DNA of 5,062 nucleotides from Pedobacter sp. UBA1654 (GTDB lineage Bacteria > Bacteroidota > Bacteroidia > Sphingobacteriales > Sphingobacteriaceae): contig DCLG01000071.1 of the NCBI GenBank assembly GCA_002320935.1, forward strand, positions 1 through 5,062, written 5' to 3'. The translations under genes were made by a program, and so were the position numbers. Of this stretch, positions 1-5,062 are shown piece after piece; the stretch's first letter is position 1, and every line of letters starts with the position of its first letter. Below the pieces are notes generated by a model that had not been told where the DNA came from, did no database searches, and saw nothing but the letters and a program-made list of their open reading frames with translations.

Positions 1-10
1 TCTTGTTTAT

Positions 11-55
11 ACGGGTTTTTTTGTGTTCATGCCGGTTTCGCATGGTTTTTGTTTC
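11..55 (+). terminator. Weak terminator-like hairpin(s) of an upstream gene
   Basis: Arms CATGC (28-32) and GCATG (40-44) can form a 5-bp stem with a 7-base loop. They are followed by a T-rich tract at 46-54. Just upstream, ACGGG runs straight into seven T at 16-22, which looks like the 3' arm of an intrinsic terminator whose 5' arm would lie before the window. Either could end transcription of a gene to the left. The stem is short, so this is tentative. Confidence 0.25.
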
Positions 56-86
56 GGGCATCTTAAGCTCATTAAATTAAAATCCC

Positions 87-1619
87 GTGCCACATCATTC
101 CGTCGATTTCGCTGCTTACTTTCAAACTGCTCCGCCCACTTTGCTATTAAAGCCTGATGCGCCCAGGTTCACAATTGTTGATGTGAATCCTGCGTACCTT
201 CAGGCCGTCAATGCTAATCCTGAAGATCTCATCGGCCTTGGCACATTGGAGGCTTTCCCGGATAATCCGGATGATCCGGTTACCCAGAATGTACAAAGCC
301 TTAGAAATAGTTTAATACGGGTGCTGAATACCAAGGTTCAGGACATCCTGCCAAGCCAGAAGTATGATATACCTGTTCGAGGGACAGACCGCTTTGAAAC
401 ACGATACTGGAAAGCAACGAACTCACCAATTGTAAATGATGCTGGTGAGGTGGTGTATATTGCGCATGTAGTGCTTGATATTACGAAGGCTGTTGTAACC
501 GCTCAGGAGGAACGCTTTGCTTATGAGCTATCAGAAGCCAGGCGAAGAGCAACCGAACAGATGGAGGAAAGGTTACGGCTTGCGATAGAATCTGCAAGTC
601 TCGGTACCTGGCATTTTGATGCGATTACCCGGGAATTTATTGTCTCGCCACGGTTCAAAGCTTTGTTTGGCTTTTCTCAGGAGGAGACGATGACCTTTGA
701 TGAGGCCATCAAACAAGTAGAAGAAGGTTACCAAGGTAAAATCAGTAAAGGCATTGAATTGGCATTCTCACAAGGTGAAATCAAGGATCTTGAATTTCCG
801 GTCATCGGGCGTAACGATGGTCAGCTGCGCTGGCTTCGTTCTACAGGACGGCTCTATGCGGCGCAAGACGGTAAGGGCGCTAATTTTTCCGGAACCGTAA
901 TGGACATCACAAAGTCCAGGCTGGACGAACAGCGTAAAAATGATTTTATAGCCATGGTAAGCCACGAACTCAAAACCCCGCTTACCTCCTTAAACGGATA
1001 TATTCAGGTGCTGCAGTCCAAGCTTGAACCGCAACATAATTCCTTAGTAACTACAGTTCTTGATAAAGCACGGAAGCAGGTTGGAAAGATGATTGGCTTG
1101 ATCGGCGGTTTCTTAAATGTATCCAGGCTGGAAGCAGGTAAGATACATCTGGAGATCACACGGTGTGATATGGCCACTTTGTTAAAAGAAATTGAATCAG
1201 ACATCAGTATAGACAACCGTTCCCGACACATCGTTTTTAGCCCTGTGGAGACTACGTGGATGAATGTAGACCGCGATAAGATTGAGCTTGTAATTACGAA
1301 CCTGATCAGCAATGCCATAAAATATTCTCCTATTGATGCAACCATTCAGGTTACCTGCGTTCCTGTGGCGCATGATTCGGTAATGGTGCGTGTTAAGGAC
1401 CATGGCATTGGTATCAAATCTGAAGATCAGCCCCATGTATTTGACCGATTTTACCGGGTGGAAAATAGACAGACAACCGCGGTAGCTGGATTCGGTATCG
1501 GGTTGTATCTGTGTAAAGAAATCGTGGAGCGGCACGGTGGAAAGATCTGGGTTGAAAGTGAGTTCGGGCAAGGTTCTACGTTCTCATTTTGCATCCCGTT
1601 TAGGCCAGCTACAGCCTAA
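87..1619 (+). CDS. Soluble PAS-PAS sensor histidine kinase (orphan)
   Basis: Likely a cytoplasmic sensor kinase that autophosphorylates on a histidine and passes the phosphate to an unidentified response regulator. No membrane segment or signal peptide is visible in the 510 residues. Domains in order: an N-terminal PAS-like domain (about 10-135); a short linker helix (about 140-165); a second PAS of the PAS_3 type (about 165-278, beginning RLAIESASLGTW and ending GTVMDITK); HisKA with the H-box SHELKTPL, phospho-acceptor His293; and HATPase_c (about 395-505) with N-box Asn409, G1 box DHGIGI (438-443), F-box FDRFYR (452-457) and G2 box GFGIGL (468-473). All catalytic motifs are intact. The GTG start is chosen because an in-frame TAA lies at 78-80 and the N-terminal sequence fits the family. 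There is no Shine-Dalgarno sequence, which is usual in Bacteroidota. No receiver domain is fused, and no regulator is adjacent on this strand until 2411, beyond an opposing gene. The signal is unknown; PAS domains often sense redox state, light or small ligands, but no cofactor-binding residue can be assigned here. Confidence 0.93.
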   Translation: MPHHSVDFAAYFQTAPPTLLLKPDAPRFTIVDVNPAYLQAVNANPEDLIGLGTLEAFPDNPDDPVTQNVQSLRNSLIRVLNTKVQDILPSQKYDIPVRGTDRFETRYWKATNSPIVNDAGEVVYIAHVVLDITKAVVTAQEERFAYELSEARRRATEQMEERLRLAIESASLGTWHFDAITREFIVSPRFKALFGFSQEETMTFDEAIKQVEEGYQGKISKGIELAFSQGEIKDLEFPVIGRNDGQLRWLRSTGRLYAAQDGKGANFSGTVMDITKSRLDEQRKNDFIAMVSHELKTPLTSLNGYIQVLQSKLEPQHNSLVTTVLDKARKQVGKMIGLIGGFLNVSRLEAGKIHLEITRCDMATLLKEIESDISIDNRSRHIVFSPVETTWMNVDRDKIELVITNLISNAIKYSPIDATIQVTCVPVAHDSVMVRVKDHGIGIKSEDQPHVFDRFYRVENRQTTAVAGFGIGLYLCKEIVERHGGKIWVESEFGQGSTFSFCIPFRPATA

Positions 1620-2101
1620 TTCCTGGATGGAGTTGCTTGTTCTTCCTTTTTGTTGGGTACGGCCAGCGTTTCAGGTACAAACTTCCAGAAGAACAATAGA
1701 CCAATGATACCCAGGCCTGCAAGTGAACCAAATCCTGCTGGATAACCGCCCCACTTCACGATCAACCCGCCGATTACGCTGCTTATAGAAGCGGCCAGGC
1801 CAATGGCTGAATATACAAATCCTTGCAGCAGATTAAACCGTCCTGTTCCCTGACTTAAGTCGGCAATCATCAAAATACTGACGACACCGAATATCCCGGC
1901 ACCAATGCCATCTAAGATCTGTATCGCCGTGAGTATGTAGGGATCATCAAGGAAGGCAAACAGGATCGCGCGTACAGGCAACAGCATGAAAGCAATGAGC
2001 ATTAGGAACACTGAAAGATATACCCCAACACCATCCTTTACATCGGCCATGAACAGGTTTGCCCAATCCAATGCTTTTAAACTTCCGCGAGATGCTTTCA
2101 T
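1616..2101 (-). pseudogene. MFS transporter remnant with internal in-frame deletion
   Basis: The 161-residue product reads as two separate parts of one major facilitator superfamily transporter. Residues 8-33 (LKALDWANLFMADVKDGVG onward) match the N-terminal start and first membrane helix that I recall for Bacteroidota MFS proteins. Residues 35-147 (LLPVRAILF, then IQILDGIGAGIFGV, then QGTGRFNLLQG, then FVPETL) match the last helices and C-terminus of the same family. Full-length members have about 400 residues and 12 helices, so roughly helices 2 to 8 are missing. The join lies near residues 33-35, about positions 1998-2006. The frame is kept, there is no internal stop, and about four hydrophobic segments remain (near 25-50, 54-82, 89-117 and 120-145). 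Transport activity is very unlikely. A short membrane protein could still be made. The ATG at 2101 is supported by an in-frame TAG six codons upstream. The TAG stop overlaps the TAA of the convergent kinase gene. The MFS identity is strong; the deletion reading rests on remembered family architecture. Confidence 0.75.
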
Positions 2102-2228
2102 ACGGTTGAAAGTCTGCTACATCCGAAAAAACATGCCATGCTCCAGAGGAATTATTGATAATGCGCATGGTTGCCAGGATAATTTAAGAATGCAGTTGAA
2201 CTACCTGTACAAAGGAGTAGTTTTCTCT

Positions 2229-2253
2229 TACCTTAGGTATTTTCCTTAAGGAA
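2229..2253. promoter_or_regulatory. Paired CCTTA palindromes, possible operator
   Basis: TACCTTAGGTA (2229-2239) is an 11-base palindrome around a central T. TTCCTTAAGGAA (2242-2253) is a perfect 12-base palindrome two bases further on. The CCTTA cores start 13 bases apart. The pair sits between two divergent genes and just upstream of the candidate promoter at 2258-2288, a reasonable place for a repressor or activator site. No known regulator is recognised. Confidence 0.3.
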
Positions 2254-2257
2254 TGAC

Positions 2258-2288
2258 TTGTTGTTTAAACTAACATTAAATGTTTTTG
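2258..2288 (+). promoter_or_regulatory. Candidate promoter of the RR-HK operon
   Basis: TTG at 2258-2260 (with a second TTG at 2261-2263) is followed after 20 bases by TGTTTTTG at 2281-2288. The latter differs by one base from the Bacteroidota -7 consensus TAnnTTTG. Transcription would begin near 2295, leaving a 5' leader of about 115 bases before the TTG start at 2411. An inverted repeat overlaps the -7 box. Assigned from consensus only. Confidence 0.35.
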
Positions 2289-2293
2289 TTAGT
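2269..2293. repeat. Inverted repeat ACTAACA-N11-TGTTAGT, candidate operator
   Basis: Seven-base perfect arms at 2269-2275 and 2287-2293 flank an 11-base spacer. A smaller palindrome, ACATT-A-AATGT (2273-2283), is nested inside. The site covers the -7 part of the candidate RR-HK promoter. Its core CTAACA-N11-TGTTAG closely resembles CTAATA-N10-TATTAG at 4494-4515, downstream of the same operon. That resemblance suggests one DNA-binding protein may use both sites, possibly the response regulator itself. Confidence 0.4.
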
Positions 2294-2401
2294 CCGTTAT
2301 GGACAGCAGGATGCAAGAACCGCGATGTTACGGTCACAAGTATGTCAAACCTACACTTACTAGCATGAGCTTTAACATTATCGTTTTACTTTTCGAAAAA
2401 C

Positions 2402-2407
2402 AGGAGG
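2402..2407 (+). promoter_or_regulatory. AGGAGG ribosome binding site for the response regulator
   Basis: A full AGGAGG lies only three bases before the TTG at 2411. It supports that start, since the frame upstream has no ATG before an in-frame TGA at 2366-2368. The spacing is shorter than the usual 5-9 bases. A strong Shine-Dalgarno sequence is uncommon in Bacteroidota and is not seen at the other starts in this window. Confidence 0.55.
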
Positions 2408-2410
2408 CAA

Positions 2411-3106
2411 TTGAAGATTTTACTCATTGAAGATGAACCGGGTTTAGTTTCTGTAATCATCAGGGGCTTGAATGAAGCGGGTATGGAAGTAAGTGTTGCT
2501 GCTGATGGGCACACCGGTTTGGAAATGGCGATGAAACATCCTTTCGATCTGGTCATTTTAGATATAATGCTTCCGGGGATGAATGGCATTCAAGTATGTC
2601 GTGAACTCAGGAAAGCGGACAACAATGTAGCCGTTTTAATGCTTACCGCTTTAAGCAGTACAGAAAACATCATTACGGGCCTTGACAGCGGTGCAGATGA
2701 CTATCTGGCTAAACCATTCAAGTTTGCTGAATTAGAGGCAAGGATCCGCTCTTTGGTGCGTAGAAGCAAGAATGTGGCTCCTGTACGTAATACCATCCGA
2801 ATAGAAGGGCTTGAAGTAGACCTGCTTTCTAAAGCGGTTTCACGTGACGGAAAGGCGATTGTGCTTACTGCTACAGAATACCGGCTACTGGAGTATTTTC
2901 TAAAAAACCAAAACGTTGTACTCTCCCGCATTCAGATTCTGGAACATGTATGGGATATTGATTTTAACATGGGTACCAATGTGGTGGACGTGTATATCAA
3001 CTATCTTAGAAAAAAAATAGATCATGGCTATGGGAAAAAGTTAATTCATACGGTGTTTGGTATGGGTTATATGTTTAAAGTAGATTTGAATGAAGTATCA
3101 AACTAA
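2411..3106 (+). CDS. OmpR/PhoB-family response regulator
   Basis: Cytoplasmic transcription regulator activated by phosphorylation, most likely from the kinase encoded immediately downstream. The 231-residue length is typical of the family. The receiver domain (about 1-118) has the acidic pocket Glu7/Asp8, phospho-acceptor Asp51 (in LDIMLPGMNG), Thr79 and Lys101 (in AKPFKFAELEAR), so the phosphorylation site is complete. The winged-helix DNA-binding domain (about 127-225) shows TATEYRLLEYFL, the recognition-helix region NVVDVYINYLRKKID, and the closing hairpin IHTVFGMGYMF. The TTG start is chosen because translation then begins MKILLIEDEP, exactly where receiver domains start, and because AGGAGG precedes it. 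The 3' end overlaps the kinase start by 17 bases, implying translational coupling. Regulators of this family bind tandem half-sites about 11 bases apart; such repeats occur at 4483-4498 and 4590-4605. The stimulus and regulon are unknown. The overall style resembles CusR/QseB-like regulators, but that is not enough for a gene name. Confidence 0.95.
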   Translation: MKILLIEDEPGLVSVIIRGLNEAGMEVSVAADGHTGLEMAMKHPFDLVILDIMLPGMNGIQVCRELRKADNNVAVLMLTALSSTENIITGLDSGADDYLAKPFKFAELEARIRSLVRRSKNVAPVRNTIRIEGLEVDLLSKAVSRDGKAIVLTATEYRLLEYFLKNQNVVLSRIQILEHVWDIDFNMGTNVVDVYINYLRKKIDHGYGKKLIHTVFGMGYMFKVDLNEVSN

Positions 3107-4451
3107 GATCAGCTTACTATTTTTTGCGATTTCTGCCGCAGGCCTGATCCTGCTGAATGCGACCATCTTTTATTTTGTATCCCAATTTAGCTTTAAAGAC
3201 TTTTTCGATCGACTGGAAGCACGGGTTAACCTGACGGCCCAGACTAACCTGTTTGCAGACCGAAACACCGATGCCTATAAGGAGGTACGAGCCAAATATC
3301 TGGAGAAGCTTGAAGATGAAGAGAATTATATTGTTAAAATTGACAGCAGTACTAGTCATTTTTCTCATCCTCTGCAGCTCCCTCAAGCCTTTTACAATTC
3401 CATTATAGAGAACGGAAGTGCGAAACACAATGAGGGGAATAAGTTCTACTTTGGTAAGATCTTTAACACGCAGCGAGCGCAATTCATGGTCATTGTAGCC
3501 GCTTCAGACCCTTACGGTTTTAAAGAACTGCAGCAATTGAAGAAGGTGCTGATTGTATGTTTCTTTGTGTCAATAGCCCTGTCCTACATTGCCGGATTAC
3601 TTCTCTCACATTATACAATTAAACCAATCCAGGACATCACTTTCAGTGTAAAACAGATTAAAGCCAACAACCTGCATTCACGGCTTCCTGAAGTTGTGGG
3701 TAATGACGTTGTTTCTAACCTCATCTCTACGTTTAATACCATGCTTACGAGGCTTGAAACAGCATTTGAGACTCAGAACAACTTCATCAGCAATGCCTCG
3801 CATGAACTCAGAACGCCTTTAACCATAATGACCAGTGAAGCGGAACTACTACTCTCCGGGAATAAACTCGATCCATCGGCAGAAGCTTCTGTTAAAACCA
3901 TACTCGCTGAAGCTGAAAAGCTTCATCACATACTGACGAGTTTACTGGGGCTGGCACAGTCCGGCTTCGACGGTAAGAAGCAAAACTGGCAGCAGATCCG
4001 GGTAGATGAACTGGTGCTCAATGTAGCAGACGCGGTTAAGAAGATCGACGCAGAATGTACCATTGACATCGACTTTTCGAACCTGCCGGAAGATGAATCA
4101 CAATTGTATACATCGGGCAATAACAACCTGCTGTTGCTAGCGCTGAGCAACATTGTAATGAATGGTTGTAAGTATTCCAAAAACCAGCCCGTGAAAGTTC
4201 AGGCCAAAACTGAGAATAACTTTATTGTTATCGTAGTAACCGATAATGGAATAGGCATCCCGGAAAAAGATCAGCAACATGTATTTGAACCCTTTTTTAG
4301 AGCATCAAATACAAGTGAGTTCGAAGGTTTCGGAATAGGGCTCCCCTTAACATTGAATATCATCCGGTTACACAAGGGTTCTATCGGTATCCGGTCACAG
4401 GAAGATCAGGGTACGGAGATCCAGGTTTACCTGCCAATTTCTGCTTCTTAA
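3090..4451 (+). CDS. Two-TM HAMP sensor histidine kinase, partner of the upstream regulator
   Basis: Inner-membrane sensor kinase, 453 residues, predicted to phosphorylate the regulator encoded just upstream. Order: a short cytoplasmic N-terminus; TM1 (about 8-31); a periplasmic sensing region of about 120 residues (about 32-151) with no domain I recognise; TM2 (about 153-173); a HAMP linker (about 174-228, with IKPIQDITFSV); HisKA with H-box SNASHELRTPL, His238; and HATPase_c (about 343-450) with N-box Asn354/Asn358, G1 box DNGIGI (385-390), F-box FEPFFR (399-404) and G2 box GFGIGL (413-418). The N-box reads NIVMNGCKYS, with Gly where Ala is usual, which is not expected to inactivate it. The periplasmic motif LEKLEDEENYIVKID resembles a segment common in Bacteroidota kinases of this type. 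The ATG at 3090 lies inside the regulator gene (17-base overlap) and places TM1 correctly. Whether the ligand is a metal, an envelope-stress cue or something else cannot be told from sequence. Confidence 0.95.
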   Translation: MKYQTKISLLFFAISAAGLILLNATIFYFVSQFSFKDFFDRLEARVNLTAQTNLFADRNTDAYKEVRAKYLEKLEDEENYIVKIDSSTSHFSHPLQLPQAFYNSIIENGSAKHNEGNKFYFGKIFNTQRAQFMVIVAASDPYGFKELQQLKKVLIVCFFVSIALSYIAGLLLSHYTIKPIQDITFSVKQIKANNLHSRLPEVVGNDVVSNLISTFNTMLTRLETAFETQNNFISNASHELRTPLTIMTSEAELLLSGNKLDPSAEASVKTILAEAEKLHHILTSLLGLAQSGFDGKKQNWQQIRVDELVLNVADAVKKIDAECTIDIDFSNLPEDESQLYTSGNNNLLLLALSNIVMNGCKYSKNQPVKVQAKTENNFIVIVVTDNGIGIPEKDQQHVFEPFFRASNTSEFEGFGIGLPLTLNIIRLHKGSIGIRSQEDQGTEIQVYLPISAS

Positions 4452-4473
4452 CCCTTAATCGGAGCTGTTAATC

Positions 4474-4517
4474 TCATTAGTTCTAATGACTTTCTAATAA
4501 GCTGTAATATATTAGAA
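4474..4517. repeat. Nested CTAAT/ATTAG inverted repeats downstream of the kinase
   Basis: Two inverted repeats lie side by side. TCATTAG-TT-CTAATGA (4474-4489) has 7-base arms and a 2-base spacer. TTCTAATA-N10-TATTAGAA (4492-4517) has perfect 8-base arms. The second could fold as a hairpin, but it is AT-rich and lacks a following T-run, so it is a poor terminator. It is better read as protein-binding DNA. Its core matches the inverted repeat over the RR-HK promoter (2270-2292). Confidence 0.5.
4483..4498 (+). promoter_or_regulatory. Tandem box CTAAT-N6-CTAAT (distal), candidate regulator site
   Basis: CTAAT at 4483-4487 and 4494-4498 are direct repeats with an 11-base period, the half-site spacing used by OmpR/PhoB-family dimers. 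The longer unit TTCTAAT is also repeated (4481-4487 and 4492-4498). The same arrangement recurs at 4590-4605. Binding by the regulator at 2411-3106 is inferred from architecture and proximity only. Confidence 0.4.
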
Positions 4518-4527
4518 CCAATATAAT

Positions 4528-4540
4528 CTGTAAAGTACAG
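4528..4540. repeat. Short inverted repeat CTGTA-AAG-TACAG
   Basis: Five-base arms around AAG lie in the AT-rich gap between the kinase and the stress-protein-like gene. It is short enough to be chance, and no function is assigned. Confidence 0.25.
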
Positions 4541-4589
4541 TAAAATAGTAGTTTATGCTTTTTTGAATGACTAATAAGTATAGTGTATT

Positions 4590-4605
4590 CTAATAAAAGC
4601 CTAAT
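4590..4605 (+). promoter_or_regulatory. Tandem box CTAAT-N6-CTAAT (proximal), candidate activator site
   Basis: CTAAT at 4590-4594 and 4601-4605 again show an exact 11-base period, matching the distal box. A further single CTAATAAG occurs at 4571-4578. The box ends 79 bases before the ATG at 4685 and about 32 bases before the candidate -7 element at 4638. That places it directly upstream of where a -33 element would be, a typical activator position. A small palindrome GCCTA-A-TAGGC (4599-4609) overlaps its right half. Confidence 0.4.
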
Positions 4606-4637
4606 AGGCCACTTAATTCATTTTAATGTTTCCGGGA

Positions 4638-4645
4638 TAGTATTG
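4638..4645 (+). promoter_or_regulatory. Candidate -7 element of the stress-protein-like gene
   Basis: TAGTATTG differs by one base from the Bacteroidota TAnnTTTG consensus. Transcription would start near 4652, about 33 bases before the ATG. No TTG is found at the expected -33 position (about 4612-4620), so the promoter would be weak alone and might depend on an activator. Low confidence from sequence alone. Confidence 0.25.
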
Positions 4646-4684
4646 TAATGTAAATAACAATGCATTCACCTAAACTATATTAAA

Positions 4685-5062
4685 ATGAAAAACATCTTAA
4701 TCCCCACAGACTTCAACACCGAATCTTTATCATGCATCAATGATCTATGCAGACAGTATGAAAATGGCCAGTTCCAGCTAACTTTTATTCACCTTTTTAA
4801 AATTTCGGACTCCATCTCTGAGCTGCTTATGCTGTCCAGAAGGAACAAGGAGTATGAATATGTAAGCGATGATTTCTATGCAACATGTGAGCAGCTGAAG
4901 CAACAGCACCCACAGATCCGTGGCATAAAGGTCGACTTCTTTTATGGGAGTACCCTGGGCATGTTTAAAAATTATCTTGAAGCACATAGTATTGATGCTG
5001 TGCTGGACCTAGATAAATGCTCATTACGGCCGCTGAATAAGTTGAGTGTGAATCCTGAGCAC
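4685..5062 (+). CDS. Universal-stress-protein-like gene, 5' part (cut by window end)
   Basis: Open for 126 codons to the window edge with no stop. The start ATGAAAAACATCTTAATC gives MKNILIPTDF, the first beta-strand and conserved Asp of the UspA fold. QLTFIHLF (about 31-38) fits the second strand. SDSISELLMLSRR and FFYGSTLGMFKNYLEAHSIDAVLDL (about 85-109) resemble cytoplasmic Usp-like proteins I recall from Bacteroidota. The region where ATP-binding Usp proteins carry G-x2-G-x9-G(S/T), after SIDAVLDLD, has no glycine in the visible 104-126. It therefore looks like a non-ATP-binding type or a divergent relative. The ATG has an A-rich upstream without Shine-Dalgarno; an in-frame TAA at 4655-4657 excludes a longer start. 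It begins 233 bases after the kinase with repeated operator-like boxes between, so it probably has its own promoter and may be a target of the two-component system. The C-terminal part and any second Usp domain lie outside the window. Confidence 0.75.
   Translation, partial: MKNILIPTDFNTESLSCINDLCRQYENGQFQLTFIHLFKISDSISELLMLSRRNKEYEYVSDDFYATCEQLKQQHPQIRGIKVDFFYGSTLGMFKNYLEAHSIDAVLDLDKCSLRPLNKLSVNPEH

Larger units (their letters stand above)
2102..2410. other. Divergent intergenic region, 309 bases
   Basis: This region separates the start of the transporter remnant (leftward) from the response-regulator start (rightward). No convincing gene was found on either strand; short open frames here lack recognisable protein character. 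It holds two short palindromes at 2229-2253, an inverted repeat at 2269-2293 over a promoter-like site, and small inverted repeats GTCC-N5-GGAC (2292-2304) and ACCG-N8-CGGT (2319-2334). A leftward TAGGTTTG, an exact match to the Bacteroidota -7 box TAnnTTTG, lies on the minus strand at 2353-2346. It has no clear -33 partner and is about 245 bases from the remnant's start. Confidence 0.7.

Noticed and set aside
47..80. Possible promoter TTTTG (47-51) with TAAATTAA (73-80), which would make the GTG at 87 nearly leaderless
   Set aside because: TAAATTAA lacks the TTTG end of the -7 consensus, and A/T-rich matches are expected by chance here.
1004..1571. Antisense open frames of 113 and 124 codons inside the first kinase gene
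   Set aside because: They lie fully opposite conserved HisKA/HATPase coding sequence and translate to low-complexity, non-family-like protein.
1947..2168. Minus-strand 73-codon frame overlapping the remnant in another frame
   Set aside because: The portion inside the MFS gene is a frame shadow (Cys/Trp-rich), and the upstream part shows no MFS sequence, so it is not the missing piece of the transporter.
1986..2249. Plus-strand 87-codon frame crossing the start of the transporter remnant
   Set aside because: It overlaps the MFS-coding region antisense and has no protein-like character.
2102..2410. Search for a riboswitch, small RNA or phage/IS attachment site in the divergent region
   Set aside because: Only short palindromes are present; there is no extended conserved-looking fold, target duplication or transposase fragment.
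3117..3482. Antisense open frame of 121 codons in the sensory region of the second kinase
   Set aside because: No recognisable protein features, and it is fully opposite a well-supported gene.
4492..4517. TTCTAATA-N10-TATTAGAA read as an intrinsic terminator of the RR-HK operon
   Set aside because: The stem is AT-only except one pair and is not followed by a T-run, so terminator function is unlikely.
4778..4987. Minus-strand 69-codon frame opposite the stress-protein-like gene
   Set aside because: It is antisense to a better-supported reading frame with a recognisable Usp-type N-terminus.

Overview
The window looks like chromosomal DNA from a Bacteroidota species. The family is probably Sphingobacteriaceae (Pedobacter/Mucilaginibacter-like), judged from remembered protein style rather than a search. 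Start regions mostly lack a Shine-Dalgarno sequence and are A-rich. Intergenic DNA is AT-rich, and the only promoter-like matches resemble the Bacteroidota TTG / TAnnTTTG type. The first kinase carries an N-terminal PAS-like domain common in that phylum.

Layout from left to right: (i) 1-86 is T-rich non-coding sequence with a weak terminator-like hairpin. (ii) 87-1619 (+) encodes a soluble PAS-PAS hybrid-free sensor histidine kinase with no response regulator beside it. (iii) 1616-2101 (-) meets it tail to tail with a 4-base overlap and encodes a 161-residue remnant of a major facilitator superfamily transporter. Its N-terminal start is joined in frame directly to the C-terminal third, so most of the transporter is missing. 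(iv) 2102-2410 is a divergent intergenic region with several short palindromes and a plausible promoter. (v) 2411-3106 and 3090-4451 (+) form a tightly coupled operon: an OmpR/PhoB-type response regulator and a two-TM HAMP sensor histidine kinase, overlapping by 17 bases. (vi) 4452-4684 is an AT-rich intergenic region dense in CTAAT/ATTAG elements. (vii) 4685 to the window end (+) is the 5' part of a universal-stress-protein-like gene.

The RR-HK pair should form a complete phosphorelay: the membrane kinase senses an envelope signal, phosphorylates the regulator at Asp51, and the regulator binds DNA through its winged helix. The most interesting non-coding signal is two CTAAT-N6-CTAAT direct repeats (11-base period, as expected for an OmpR/PhoB-family dimer) between the kinase and the stress-protein gene. 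A CTAAYA-N10/11-TRTTAG inverted repeat also occurs both there and over the candidate promoter of the RR-HK operon. This suggests, without proving it, that the regulator controls its own operon and the downstream gene.

I see no RNA gene, CRISPR array, insertion sequence or clearly novel multi-gene system. Apart from the deleted transporter and the operator-like repeats, this is an ordinary signal-transduction region.
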